Below, piece by piece: positions 26,440 to 34,893 of a stretch of 64,000 nucleotides of DNA; position 1 is the first letter of the stretch; each line of letters begins with the position of its first letter. This DNA is from Streptomyces lydicus (GTDB taxonomy: Bacteria > Actinomycetota > Actinomycetes > Streptomycetales > Streptomycetaceae). The notes under the pieces were generated by a model that did not search any database, was not told the DNA's origin, and saw nothing but the letters and a program-made list of their open reading frames with translations. The translations under genes were made by a program, and so were the position numbers. Location: contig NZ_RDTE01000003.1 in the NCBI RefSeq assembly GCF_004125265.1, positions 930,001-994,000 of the forward strand, in the 5' to 3' direction.

Positions 26440-26470
26440 GCGACTGCGATCTATTCGGTGTCGCTGGTGC

Positions 26471-27592
26471 TCATCTCTCCCGGACAACGACGAAGTCCGC
26501 GAGTGCGACGAGCTGTGCACGGACCTTTTCCGGCATCTCGATCTCGTTCAGGGCGGCAATGGCGGTGGCGTGCTGGCGGCGCGCCTCCTGGGAGGTCCAC
26601 TCGCGGCCGCCGGCCTCCTCGATGAGGGCCGCGCGGGAGGCGAACTCCTCCTCGGTGAAGTCGGCGATCTCGGTCTCGCTCTTCTTCGCGTCGTCGGCGA
26701 GGATCCGGGCGAGACGCTCGGCGGCCGGGCCCTCGGCGGCCAGCGCGGCGACGACCGGCAGCGACTTCTTGCGCTGGCGCAGGTCGCTCCAGGGCCGCTT
26801 GCCGGTGGCCTCCGGGTCGCCCCAGATGCCGAGCAGGTCGTCGACGGCCTGGAAGGCGAGGCCGAGGTGGTAGCCGTACCGCTCCAGGGTGTCCGCGGTG
26901 CGGTCGTCGGCGCCGCCGAGGACCGCACCGATGGAGACGGCGCAGGCCAGCAGCGCGCCGGTCTTGTTGCCCTCCATCTCCAGGCACTCCTCGACGGTGA
27001 CCCGCTCGCGGTGCTCGTAGGAGATGTCCTGGGCCTGACCGTCGATCAGCTTGCGGGAGGCCTGGGTGAGCCTGCGGGTGGCCCGGCCGGCGTCGACCGT
27101 GCCGAGCTCCAGCAGTATTTCGTTGGCGAGGGCGAACAGCGCGTCACCGACGAGGATGGCCTGTGCGGGACCGTGGACCTTCCAGACGGTGTCGCGGTGC
27201 CTGCGCTGCTCGTCGCCGTCCATGAGGTCGTCGTGCAGCAGCGAGAAGTTGTGCACCAGCTCGACGGCGACCGCGCCGGGGATGCCCACCTCGGGGGCCG
27301 CGCCGGCCACCTCGGCCGACAGCAGGGCGAGCGCGGGCCGTACGGCCTTGCCGCTGTCGCCCGCGGTGGGGCGGCCCTCTGCGTCGATCCATCCGAAGTG
27401 GTAGGCGGCGACGGTGTCCATGGGAGGAGCGAGCCGGTCCACGGCGGCACGCAGCACGGGAGTGGCGAGTGTCCGCCCGCGCTCCAGCAGCGCGGTGACG
27501 CTCTCGGTATCGATAGCTGGGGAAGCCGGGTTCACGGTTTCTCCTCTGTTTCCGGTGCTCGTGCTCGTGGGAGCGCTCGTACTCGTGGTCAT
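26471..27592 (-). CDS. polyprenyl diphosphate synthase (FPP/GGPP type)
   Basis: A 373-residue all-trans prenyl chain-elongation enzyme. The first Asp-rich motif lies in SLLHDDLMDGDEQRR and the second in AFQAVDDLLGIWGD. Short chain length (FPP) is inferred from context: HpnC/D need FPP to make squalene. A Thr/Ser-rich N-terminus of about 25 residues precedes the fold. ATG at 27592 overlaps the hpnE stop as ATGA, with AGGAGG upstream. Alternative starts are possible within the leader (for example the GTG before NPASPA). Confidence 0.92.
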   Translation of the reverse strand: MTTSTSAPTSTSTGNRGETVNPASPAIDTESVTALLERGRTLATPVLRAAVDRLAPPMDTVAAYHFGWIDAEGRPTAGDSGKAVRPALALLSAEVAGAAPEVGIPGAVAVELVHNFSLLHDDLMDGDEQRRHRDTVWKVHGPAQAILVGDALFALANEILLELGTVDAGRATRRLTQASRKLIDGQAQDISYEHRERVTVEECLEMEGNKTGALLACAVSIGAVLGGADDRTADTLERYGYHLGLAFQAVDDLLGIWGDPEATGKRPWSDLRQRKKSLPVVAALAAEGPAAERLARILADDAKKSETEIADFTEEEFASRAALIEEAGGREWTSQEARRQHATAIAALNEIEMPEKVRAQLVALADFVVVRER

Positions 27593-29046
27593 GCCGCCTC
27601 CTGAGGCAACTGGCCCTGGGGGCAGCCGAGTTCGGTGAGTGCCTCGCGAGCGGCGGCAGTGCCGCTGCGAACAGCGCTTTCCATGGTCGCGGGCCACCCG
27701 GTGGCGGTCCACGCACCGGCCAGGAACAGGCCGGGGGCTTGGGTGCGGGCGGCGGGGCGGAGCCTGCCGACGCCCGGCGCGGGCGCGAAGGTCGCGGTGC
27801 GCTCGCGGGTGACGAAGAAGTCGTGGATCCTGGCGCCGCGGGCTGCGGGCAGCAGCCGCTCCAGCTCGGGCAGATAGCGGGCACGGAGCTTGGCGACCGG
27901 CTGGTCGATCTCCTCCTGCGCCGCGGACTGCGAGACCGCCAGATACTGGCTGCGCTCCTGGCCGGGAAGGCGCGTCAGCCCCGAGGTGTCGGTGCGGTCG
28001 AAGACCCACTGGACCGGGGAGCCGACCGCGGCGAAGAACGGGCGGCGCAGCACCTTGCGGTCGTAGACGACATGGAGGTTGAGGATGGGGGCGGTGCCGA
28101 TGTCCAGCAGCCGGTCCTTGCCGTCCAGTGCCGCGTCGGGCAGCAGGGCGTGCGCCTCGCGCTGGGGTACGGCGAGGACGACGGTGTCCGCGGTCAGCTG
28201 CTCGCGCTCGTGCGGCCCCTTCTCCACCGTGACCTGCCAGCCGTCGTCGCTGCGGGTGAGGGCCCCGGCGCGGGTGCGCAGGGCGATGCGGACGCCGGCC
28301 TTCTCCAGGGCGCTGCGGGCGAGGTCGTCGTGGACGTCGCCGAGCGGGACCCGGGCCCAGCCGATGTCGGCGGCACCGGGGGCGGACAGCAGTCCGGTCT
28401 TGAAGACCTTGGCGGCCAGGCCCGTCGAGGCGTCCTCGGCGCGGGCGTTGAGGGTCGCGATGCCGACCAGGTCCCACAGCGCCTCGACGGCGCGGGCGGA
28501 CTGGCCGTGGCGGCGCAGCCAGCTGCCGAAGTCCTGCCGGTCCAGGGCGGGGTCGGCCGGGTCGAGGCCCTTCAGCGCGAGGGTGGCGCGGACGACCCCG
28601 GCGCGCTCGGCGGGCGAGAGGTGCGGGTAGCCGGCCAGGCTCCCGGCGAGGTGCAGCGGTACGGGGAGCGCCGTGCGGCGCAGCCGGCCGAGCCGCATCC
28701 GGTCGGCGTCGAGGACGGGGACGTCCATCCGGTCCTGCAGGGGCACCAGGTGCGCGGCACCGAGCCGTTCCAGCAGCTCGCTGTAGGCGGTGCAGCAGCG
28801 CAGGAAGACGTGCTGGCCGTTGTCGACGCTCAGCTCGCCGACGCCGGATTCGCGGCGGAAGGAGAAGACCAGCCCGCCGAGACGGGGGCGGCCTTCGACA
28901 AGGGTGACCCGCAGGCCCGCATCGGCCAGCGCGAGCGCCGCGGTCGTGCCCGCGAGCCCGCCGCCGATCACCACCGCCGCCGCCCCGTCGGGACGGCCGG
29001 ACGGCAGGTCGTGCCGCCGGCCGGGCCGCATGGCTCCCGGTGTCAT
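27589..29046 (-). CDS. hpnE: HpnE, hydroxysqualene dehydroxylase-type flavoprotein
   Basis: A 485-residue FAD-dependent amine-oxidase/phytoene-desaturase-fold enzyme. With HpnC and HpnD it makes squalene, reducing hydroxysqualene in the last step. Dinucleotide-binding GGGLAG is at 28-33 followed by VEGRPRLGG. The C-terminal FAD motif reads GLFLAGAWTATGWPATMESAVRSG, typical of HpnE. The ATG at 29046 follows GGGGGAGAG. The N-terminal 20 residues are polar and variable. It lies 100 bp after hpnD with no obvious signal in the gap. Confidence 0.93.
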   Translation of the reverse strand: MTPGAMRPGRRHDLPSGRPDGAAAVVIGGGLAGTTAALALADAGLRVTLVEGRPRLGGLVFSFRRESGVGELSVDNGQHVFLRCCTAYSELLERLGAAHLVPLQDRMDVPVLDADRMRLGRLRRTALPVPLHLAGSLAGYPHLSPAERAGVVRATLALKGLDPADPALDRQDFGSWLRRHGQSARAVEALWDLVGIATLNARAEDASTGLAAKVFKTGLLSAPGAADIGWARVPLGDVHDDLARSALEKAGVRIALRTRAGALTRSDDGWQVTVEKGPHEREQLTADTVVLAVPQREAHALLPDAALDGKDRLLDIGTAPILNLHVVYDRKVLRRPFFAAVGSPVQWVFDRTDTSGLTRLPGQERSQYLAVSQSAAQEEIDQPVAKLRARYLPELERLLPAARGARIHDFFVTRERTATFAPAPGVGRLRPAARTQAPGLFLAGAWTATGWPATMESAVRSGTAAAREALTELGCPQGQLPQEAA

Positions 29047-29146
29047 GTGCTCTCCCCCCGTACTGCTGTGAGGGACGCAGCCACCCCCGGGAGGGTTGCC
29101 CGCCGCACTGGCGCGGGATCACCGCTGTCGTTCGACGCCCGGCGCA

Positions 29147-30100
29147 TCATCCGCGCCTCCGCACGGACTCCCGGCGGCCGATCGCCCGCGCGTCGAGCCC
29201 GGAGAGCCCGCGCACCGCGACGAAGGCCTTCTCCCGGCCGGGCAGCGAGACCCGGCCGCGCAGCACCGCCTCGGGGTCGGCGGCGATCCGGGTCAGCAGC
29301 CGGTGGTAGATGCCGGCCATCGCGGCCACACAGGCACCGCTGCGCCGGTCGAGCATCGGCAGCAGCCTGAATCCCTCGGCGAACAGCGCGCGGGCACGTT
29401 GCGCCTCGAAGTGCACCAGGCCGGTGAAGTCGGAGCCGGGCGGCGGCACGGGCCCCTGGAAGCCCGCCGCGCAGCCGAACTTGGCAAGGTCCTCGGCGGG
29501 GAGGTACGTACGGCCGTTCCCGGCGTCCTCGCGAACATCCCGGAGAATGTTGGTGAGTTGCAGGGCCAGACCGAGGGTGTCGGCGTACTCGAAGGCCCGC
29601 TCGGCGTCCGGCGCGCCCGGTACGGTGCCGAACACGCCCAGCGAGAGCCGGCCGATCGCACCGGCGACGCAGCGGCAGTAACCGCGCAGCTCGTCCCAGG
29701 TCTCGTAGGTCTCGCCGCGCACATCCATCAGCACGCCGTCGATCAGCTCGTCGAGGCCGTCCAGGGGCAGCGGGAAGCGGCGGGCGGCGTCGGCCAGCGC
29801 GACGGCCACCGGGTCGGTGTCGTCCTCGTCGATCCGGCCGTCCTTGATGCGTGCCAGCACCGCCCGGGTGTCCTCCAGGCGGCTTTGCTTGGCGGCGGGT
29901 TCCAGGGTGCCGTCGCCGATGTCGTCGACCCGGCGGGAGAAGGCGTAGAGCGCCGACATGGCCTGCCGCTTGTCGGCCGGCAGCAGCCGGATGCCGTAGG
30001 CGAAGTTCCGTGCCTGCTGCCCGGTGACGGCCTCGCAGTAGCGGTACGCAGCGAGCACCGGCGCGGACGCGTGTGCAGTTGCCTCCACGGTCCGACTCAC
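29147..30100 (-). CDS. hpnD: HpnD, presqualene diphosphate synthase
   Basis: A 317-residue squalene/phytoene synthase-family enzyme that joins two FPP to presqualene diphosphate. Both aspartate motifs are intact: VDDIGDG (58-64) and NILRDVREDAGNGRTYLP. The start is GTG 30100, overlapping the hpnC stop as GTGA. It belongs to the HpnCDE squalene route, which replaces eukaryote-type squalene synthase in many bacteria. Confidence 0.94.
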   Translation of the reverse strand: MSRTVEATAHASAPVLAAYRYCEAVTGQQARNFAYGIRLLPADKRQAMSALYAFSRRVDDIGDGTLEPAAKQSRLEDTRAVLARIKDGRIDEDDTDPVAVALADAARRFPLPLDGLDELIDGVLMDVRGETYETWDELRGYCRCVAGAIGRLSLGVFGTVPGAPDAERAFEYADTLGLALQLTNILRDVREDAGNGRTYLPAEDLAKFGCAAGFQGPVPPPGSDFTGLVHFEAQRARALFAEGFRLLPMLDRRSGACVAAMAGIYHRLLTRIAADPEAVLRGRVSLPGREKAFVAVRGLSGLDARAIGRRESVRRRG

Positions 30101-31044
30101 CCCTCTCTTCGCAATGTCGCCCCTACCTCGCGCAGCAGGCTGAGCTTGGTCGGCTTGGGCGGTCCAGGGAGTACGTCGTAATCGGCGGCCGCGACCGCCT
30201 GGAGTGCAGCGCGTCCGCCGGCCACGAATCCGGCCAGCAGCAGCTTGAGCCTGCCGTGGACGCTACCCACCAGCGGGGTGCCTTCACGCAGCAGCTCACG
30301 GGCGCGTTCGGCCTCGTAAGCGATCAGCGCGCGCACCGATGCGCCCCCGCTCGGCGCGGCCAGATCGGCCTCGTCGACGCCGAAGCGCTTCCGGTCCTCG
30401 GCCGGCAGGTAGATGCGGTCGCGCCCCAGGTCCTCGGCCACGTCCTGGATGTGCTCGACGATCTGCAGGGCGGTGCAGACCGCGTCGGAGCGGCGGATGC
30501 GTTCGGGGCTCGCGGTGCCGGTGAGGGCCAGGACGAGGCGGCCGACGGGGTTGGCGGACAGCTCGCAGTAGGCGGCCAGGTCGCCGTAGGTGCCGTAGCG
30601 GCTCACCCGCTGGTCCTGCCGGTTGGCCTCGATGAGATCGAGGAAAGGCCCCGGGGCCAGCGCACAGCGGCGGACGGTCGGGCCGAGGCGGCGCAGCAGC
30701 GGATGCCCGGGGCCGGGGGCCCGGTCGCTGAAGACGCGGTGCAGGTCCGCTTCGAGGGCGTCCAGCAGCGCGGGCCGGTCGTCGTACTGTGCGCGGTCGA
30801 GCCCGAGGAGTACGGCATCGCCGCCGCCGGGTGCGAGATCGCCGTCACCGATGTCGTCGACGAGCCGGGCGAAGCCGTAGACGGCCATCAGATCGGTCCG
30901 CCAGGCGCGGGGCAGGAAGAACGGTGCGACGGGGAAGTTCTCGTGTGCGGCCTGATCGAGCACGGTGCGCGTCTGCTCCCGTCCGTCACCCGCCGCCCCC
31001 CTTCGGAGGAAGGCGCGACGCGCCTGCTCGTTGTCTCGGCTCAC
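30097..31044 (-). CDS. hpnC: HpnC, hydroxysqualene synthase
   Basis: A 315-residue member of the same fold as HpnD. HpnC turns presqualene diphosphate into hydroxysqualene. It has ENFPVAPFFLPRAWR, typical of HpnC, the motif VDDIGDGD (62-69) and a second motif QDVAEDLGRDRIYLP. It is the first gene of the hopanoid operon. GTG at 31044 has only a weak Shine-Dalgarno. The upstream 370 bp hold a candidate promoter with an inverted repeat. Confidence 0.93.
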   Translation of the reverse strand: MSRDNEQARRAFLRRGAAGDGREQTRTVLDQAAHENFPVAPFFLPRAWRTDLMAVYGFARLVDDIGDGDLAPGGGDAVLLGLDRAQYDDRPALLDALEADLHRVFSDRAPGPGHPLLRRLGPTVRRCALAPGPFLDLIEANRQDQRVSRYGTYGDLAAYCELSANPVGRLVLALTGTASPERIRRSDAVCTALQIVEHIQDVAEDLGRDRIYLPAEDRKRFGVDEADLAAPSGGASVRALIAYEAERARELLREGTPLVGSVHGRLKLLLAGFVAGGRAALQAVAAADYDVLPGPPKPTKLSLLREVGATLRREG

Positions 31045-31220
31045 CGGGGGCTGCCCGGCGCATTTCGGTGCCGGAGCGAACCAGTAGCCATTGCCGTCAC
31101 GTCTCCCGTTCTACACCGCCAAGACAAAACATCCCATTTCGGACACGCCGCAGTCGTCGCCGCGCCCTGATCGAGCCCGCATCACCCGCTTGGGCGAGCA
31201 TTGCCCGACATATCCCACTT

Positions 31221-31234
31221 GTGCCGTTCGGCAC
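31221..31234. promoter_or_regulatory. 14-bp palindrome upstream of hpnC
   Basis: GTGCCG-TT-CGGCAC is a perfect 6-2-6 inverted repeat about 190 bp before hpnC, downstream of the candidate promoter. It could be an operator or leader structure. Confidence 0.35.
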
Positions 31235-31309
31235 CCGTACAGCTTACGCCGTACATCTCACCCGCGTCCGAGGGGGTACCGAAGCCCGGGGCAACCATCC
31301 CGTCAATAC

Positions 31310-31349
31310 CCATTACGCCCGAACTGTTCCGGGTGTCAACGGAGTTGAC
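31310..31349 (-). promoter_or_regulatory. candidate hpn operon promoter with inverted repeat over the -35
   Basis: On the minus strand a perfect TTGACA (31339-31334) is followed after 18 bp by TAATGG (31315-31310). The -35 overlaps the 6-3-6 inverted repeat GTCAACGGAGTTGAC (31335-31349, plus-strand reading), suggesting a repressor or activator site. The leader to hpnC would be about 260 nt. Confidence 0.45.
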
Positions 31350-31363
31350 CTTTTCCTCACGCT

Positions 31364-31400
31364 CGAAGGCCCCCGCGAGGCGGACTCACGGAGGCCTTCG
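31364..31400 (-). terminator. weak hairpin after TagH-like gene
   Basis: CGAAGGCC (31364-31371) pairs with GGCCTTCG (31393-31400) across a 21-nt loop, just past the exporter ATPase stop. A weak candidate; readthrough into hpnC is conceivable. Confidence 0.3.
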
Positions 31401-31413
31401 GGTGCGCAGCGGA

Positions 31414-32217
31414 CTATTTGCCCGTCTCCTTTTCGTACGCCTTGATCACTTCATCCGTCGGGCCGTCCATCAGCAGCTCGCCGCGCTCCAGCCACAGGGT
31501 CCGGTCGCAGGTGTCGCGGATGGACTTGTTGTTGTGGCTGACGAGGAAGACCGTGCCGGCCTCCTTGCGCAGTTCGCGGATGCGGGCCTCGGAGCGCTTC
31601 TGGAAGCTGCGGTCGCCGGTGGCCAGCGCCTCGTCGATCATCAGGACGTCGTGGTCCTTGGCGGCGGCGATGGAGAACCGCAGGCGGGCGGCCATGCCGG
31701 AGGAGTAGGTGCGCATCGGCAGCGAGATGAAGTCGCCCTTCTCGTTGATGCCGGAGAAGTCGACGATGCCGTCGTAGCGCTCGCGGACCTGTTCGCGGCT
31801 CATGCCCATGGCCAGGCCGCCCAGCAGGACGTTCTTCTCGCCGGTCAGGTCGTTCATCAGGGCCGCGTTCACGCCCAGCAGCGAGGGCTGGCCGTGGGTG
31901 TAGACCTTGCCGCGCTCGGCGGGCAGCAGGCCGGCGACCGCCTTGAGCAGCGTCGACTTGCCCGAACCGTTGGAACCGATCAGGCCGATCGACTCACCGC
32001 GGTAGGCGGTGAAGGAAACCCCCTTGACCGCATGCACCTCGCGCACCCCCGTGGAGGGCTTGCGGCGCACGATCCGGTTCAGCGCCGCGGTGGCGCTGCC
32101 CTTGCCCGCACCGGTGCCGTAGACGCGGTAGACGATGTGCAGATCGTCCGCGATCACCGTCGGGATACGGGCCTCGGCGGCCTCGGTCGGCTCGATGCCC
32201 TGCTTCTGTTCAGCCAC
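31414..32217 (-). CDS. ABC transporter ATPase, polysaccharide/teichoic acid export (TagH-like)
   Basis: A 267-residue ATPase of the TagH/KpsT/Wzt type. Walker A is GSNGSGKST (81-89), the signature YSSGMAARLRFSI and Walker B DVLMIDEAL are intact. It has the short-form architecture without the C-terminal carbohydrate-binding domain. It should energise export of a lipid-linked glycan or teichoic-type polymer. GTG 32217 overlaps the permease stop by 8 bp, with GAGGAG about 11 bases upstream. It is the last gene of the seven-gene envelope cluster. Confidence 0.9.
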   Translation of the reverse strand: MAEQKQGIEPTEAAEARIPTVIADDLHIVYRVYGTGAGKGSATAALNRIVRRKPSTGVREVHAVKGVSFTAYRGESIGLIGSNGSGKSTLLKAVAGLLPAERGKVYTHGQPSLLGVNAALMNDLTGEKNVLLGGLAMGMSREQVRERYDGIVDFSGINEKGDFISLPMRTYSSGMAARLRFSIAAAKDHDVLMIDEALATGDRSFQKRSEARIRELRKEAGTVFLVSHNNKSIRDTCDRTLWLERGELLMDGPTDEVIKAYEKETGK

Positions 32218-33148
32218 GTCCGTACCGCTCCTCAGCCTTCCAGAAGTACACAAAGCCCGCCACGCCGGCCAGCAGGGCCCAGCCGGCCGCGAACGCCCAC
32301 ACATGGGGCGGCAACTGGTTCGCCTTGAAGCTGTCGATCAGCGCGAAACGCATCAGGTCGATGTAGACCGCGGCCGGGTTCCCGTTGAGCAGGACCTCCA
32401 CGAAGTGCGGGACGTGCTTGCCCTTGAGGATCAGATCGATGCTGAACATCACGCCGGACGCGTACATCCACGTCCGCATGATGAAGGGCATCAGCTGCGC
32501 CAGGTCCGGGGTCTTCGCGCCCATCCGCGCCATGACCATCGCCAGGCCGGTGTTGAAGACGAACTGCAGCGTCAGCGCCGGGAGGGCCAGCAGCCACGAC
32601 CAGGTCGGGACCTGTCCGAAGCCGAGCAGGATGATCACCAGCACGCCCATGGAGAACAGCAGCTGCTGCAGCTGCATCAGGCAGAACGAGATCGGCAGGC
32701 AGGCCCGCGGGAAGTGCAGCGCCCGCACCAGGCCGAGGTTGCCGGAGATCGCCCGCGTACCGGCCATCACCGAGCTCTGGGTGAAGGTGAAGATGAAGAC
32801 ACCGGTGACCAGGAACGGGACGAAGTCGTCAATGCCCCGGCTCGTGCCGATCAGTACGCCGAAGATCAAGTAGTACACGAGCGCGTTCAGCAGCGGCGTC
32901 GCCACCTGCCAGACCTGGCCCAGCTTGGCCTGGCTGTACTGCGCCGTCAGCTTGGCGCTGGCGAACGCGGAGATGAAATGCCGCCGGTCCCACAGCTGCC
33001 GGACGTACTCGGGCAGCGAGGGACGGGCCCCGCTCTGCGAGAGCCCGTACTTCTGGGCCCGCTGGGCAGGGGTGAGCCCGTCATCGGAAGATGGCGGGGC
33101 ACTCATGGCGACCGCACCGTCGTGCGTGGTCTCGCTCACAGTTGACAC
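32210..33148 (-). CDS. ABC-2 type permease, polysaccharide/teichoic acid export (TagG-like)
   Basis: A 312-residue membrane protein with about six transmembrane helices (ALVYYLIFGVLIG, FVPFLVTGVFIFTFT, FSMGVLVIILLGF, LALPALTLQFVFNTGLAM, and two near the end), preceded by an amphipathic region YVRQLWDRRHFISAFASAKLTAQYSQ typical of TagG/Wzm. It pairs with the ATPase downstream. GTG 33148 is favoured by GAGG six bases upstream; later starts (GTG 33139, ATG 33106) are possible. It follows the glycosyltransferase gene after about 70 bp. Confidence 0.9.
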   Translation of the reverse strand: MSTVSETTHDGAVAMSAPPSSDDGLTPAQRAQKYGLSQSGARPSLPEYVRQLWDRRHFISAFASAKLTAQYSQAKLGQVWQVATPLLNALVYYLIFGVLIGTSRGIDDFVPFLVTGVFIFTFTQSSVMAGTRAISGNLGLVRALHFPRACLPISFCLMQLQQLLFSMGVLVIILLGFGQVPTWSWLLALPALTLQFVFNTGLAMVMARMGAKTPDLAQLMPFIMRTWMYASGVMFSIDLILKGKHVPHFVEVLLNGNPAAVYIDLMRFALIDSFKANQLPPHVWAFAAGWALLAGVAGFVYFWKAEERYGRG

Positions 33149-33217
33149 TTTCGTCCTCAAGGTGCGCTGCCGGGGCCACGCCCCGGTTCGCGCCTGATGC
33201 TCTCAGAGATGAGCTTG

Positions 33218-34102
33218 TCAGATGACGGGAGGGCGGCCCAGTCGGGTCAGTCGCCAAACGGTAGCCCACTTCATGGGGCGCCTGGGACCGCTCGGGGTCG
33301 CCCAGCCCTCCTTGAAGCCACCCAGCCAGGCCCGCAGCGCCGGTCGCGAGGGCCGGCGGGCGAGGGTGAGCAGAAACCAGACACCGAGATAGACCGGAAC
33401 CAGCGGGGCGGGGAGGTTGCGCCGGGCCAGCCACACCCGGTTACGGGCCACCATCCGGTGGTAGACCGCGTGCCGGGCCGGTGCCGTCGTCGGATGGAAG
33501 AGCACCATGTCGGAGCGGTAGTCGATCTGCCAGCCGGCGTCCAGCGCCCGCCAGGCCAGATCGGTCTCCTCATGAGCGTAGAAGAAGTCGTCGGGCAGCC
33601 CGCCGACCTCCTCGAACACCTGCGTACGGACCGCGTTGGCACCGCCGAGGAAGGTGGTGACCCGCGACGAGCGCAGGGGGTCCGAGGCCCGTAGCCGCGG
33701 CACATGGCGGCGCTGGGTCTCCCCGGTGTCCGGGTCGGCGATCCGGAAGCTGATGATCCCGAGGCCGGGGTCGGCGGCGAAGGCCTCCCGGCACAGCTCG
33801 GCGGTGTCCTCCCTGGCCAGCAGCCCGTCGTCGTCCAGGAAAAGCAGGACGTCGACCTCGTTGCCGCCGGGACCGAACGCCTCGATACCGACATTGCGGC
33901 CGGCCGGGATGCCGACGTTCTCCGGCAGCTCGACGGTCCGTACGCCCTCGGGGAGCTCCGGCAGCGGCGAACCGTTGCCGACGACCGCGATCTCGATCGG
34001 GTCGCCCTCCTGCTTGGCGACCGAGTCCAGCAGCGCGCGCAGTTCCTCGGGGCGGTTGCCCATGGTCAGGACAACCGCACCGAGCTTCATGCTCCTACCC
34101 AC
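33218..34102 (-). CDS. family 2 glycosyltransferase
   Basis: A 294-residue GT-A fold glycosyltransferase (GT2, rhamnosyl/galactofuranosyl-transferase-like). It begins with GAVVLTMGNRPEELRALLDSV, has the DxD-type metal site in LLFLDDDG (near 95), the acceptor region FLGGANAVRTQVFEEVGGLPDDFFYAHEE with the ED-type catalytic pair in HEETDLAWR, and a hydrophobic C-terminal segment (VPVYLGVWFLLTLARR) for membrane association. GTG 34102 has GGGAG five bases upstream; ATG 34090, with an RBS too close, is the alternative. It is 12 bp from the upstream CDP-alcohol transferase gene, so one operon. Confidence 0.9.
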   Translation of the reverse strand: MGRSMKLGAVVLTMGNRPEELRALLDSVAKQEGDPIEIAVVGNGSPLPELPEGVRTVELPENVGIPAGRNVGIEAFGPGGNEVDVLLFLDDDGLLAREDTAELCREAFAADPGLGIISFRIADPDTGETQRRHVPRLRASDPLRSSRVTTFLGGANAVRTQVFEEVGGLPDDFFYAHEETDLAWRALDAGWQIDYRSDMVLFHPTTAPARHAVYHRMVARNRVWLARRNLPAPLVPVYLGVWFLLTLARRPSRPALRAWLGGFKEGWATPSGPRRPMKWATVWRLTRLGRPPVI

Positions 34103-34113
34103 TCCGGCTCCCG

Positions 34114-34893
34114 TCACTTGAGCCTGCTGGAGGCGAGGATGGACACCAGGTGCAGCAGGGTCTGCAGGAGCGCGATGCCCGCCAGCACGGCGACGCCGAG
34201 CCGTGAGAAGAACAGATCGCCCCTGACCGTGTCCAGGACCGCCAGGACCAGGATCAACAGCGAGGCCTCGACCCCGAGGACCAGGCGGTGGAACTTCAGC
34301 GCGGCGGCCGCCTTGCGGGCCAGCGCCATCCCGGACGAGCGCGGCTCGGAAGCCGTCTCCTTGACCGGCGGAAGACCGCCCTGGTGACGGGCGACACCGA
34401 CGAGGTCGGTCTCGGCCTTGATCAGGATGGCGCCGAGCGCGGCGAGCGTGCCGAGGAAGGCCCACAGCCAGTCGATCCGCCCGGTACCCCACAGGTCGGC
34501 GGCGCGCAGGCCGAAGCCGACCAGCACCGCCGCGTCGCACAGGTAGGCGCCGACCCGGTCCAGGTACACCCCGCCCAGCGAGAACTGCTTCTTCCAGCGG
34601 GCGACCTCGCCGTCGACACAGTCGAGCAGCAGGTAGAGCTGGACCATCAGCACGCCGAGCAGGGCCCCCGGAATCCCCGGCACCAGCAGGGCGGGTGCGG
34701 CGAGGACGCCGGCCACGGTCATCACGTAGGTCAGCTGGTTGGGGGTGATCCGCGTGTTCACCAGGTGGCGGTCGATGCGCAGCGAGAGCTCGCGCATGTA
34801 GAGCCGGCCGGCCCAGTGCTCGCCGCTCCGCCGGTCCTTCACCCCCGGGGGGTGAACGACCGGCCGGAGCTCAGCTACCGATGGCTTGTGCAT
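34114..34893 (-). CDS. CDP-alcohol phosphatidyltransferase-fold protein with altered active site
   Basis: A 259-residue membrane protein with about six helices. The CDP-alcohol phosphotransferase motif is readable as D91-x2-D94-G95-x2-A98-R99-x8-G108-x3-D112, but the last position, normally the catalytic Asp at 116, is Ala (LDRVGAYLCD). It may bind a CDP-alcohol without normal catalysis, use another base, or act as a partner to the DUF5941 protein, whose motif is intact. Its start overlaps the dehydrogenase 3' end by 23 bp. An archaeal archaetidyl-transferase-like role is a speculative alternative. Confidence 0.82.
   Translation of the reverse strand: MHKPSVAELRPVVHPPGVKDRRSGEHWAGRLYMRELSLRIDRHLVNTRITPNQLTYVMTVAGVLAAPALLVPGIPGALLGVLMVQLYLLLDCVDGEVARWKKQFSLGGVYLDRVGAYLCDAAVLVGFGLRAADLWGTGRIDWLWAFLGTLAALGAILIKAETDLVGVARHQGGLPPVKETASEPRSSGMALARKAAAALKFHRLVLGVEASLLILVLAVLDTVRGDLFFSRLGVAVLAGIALLQTLLHLVSILASSRLK

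Larger units (their letters stand above)
31045..31413. other. intergenic region before the hopanoid operon
   Basis: A 369-bp gap with no coding signal, locally poorer in GC than its flanks. It holds a perfect palindrome at 31221-31234, a candidate promoter and inverted repeat at 31310-31349, and a weak hairpin at 31364-31400 after the exporter genes. Confidence 0.6.
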
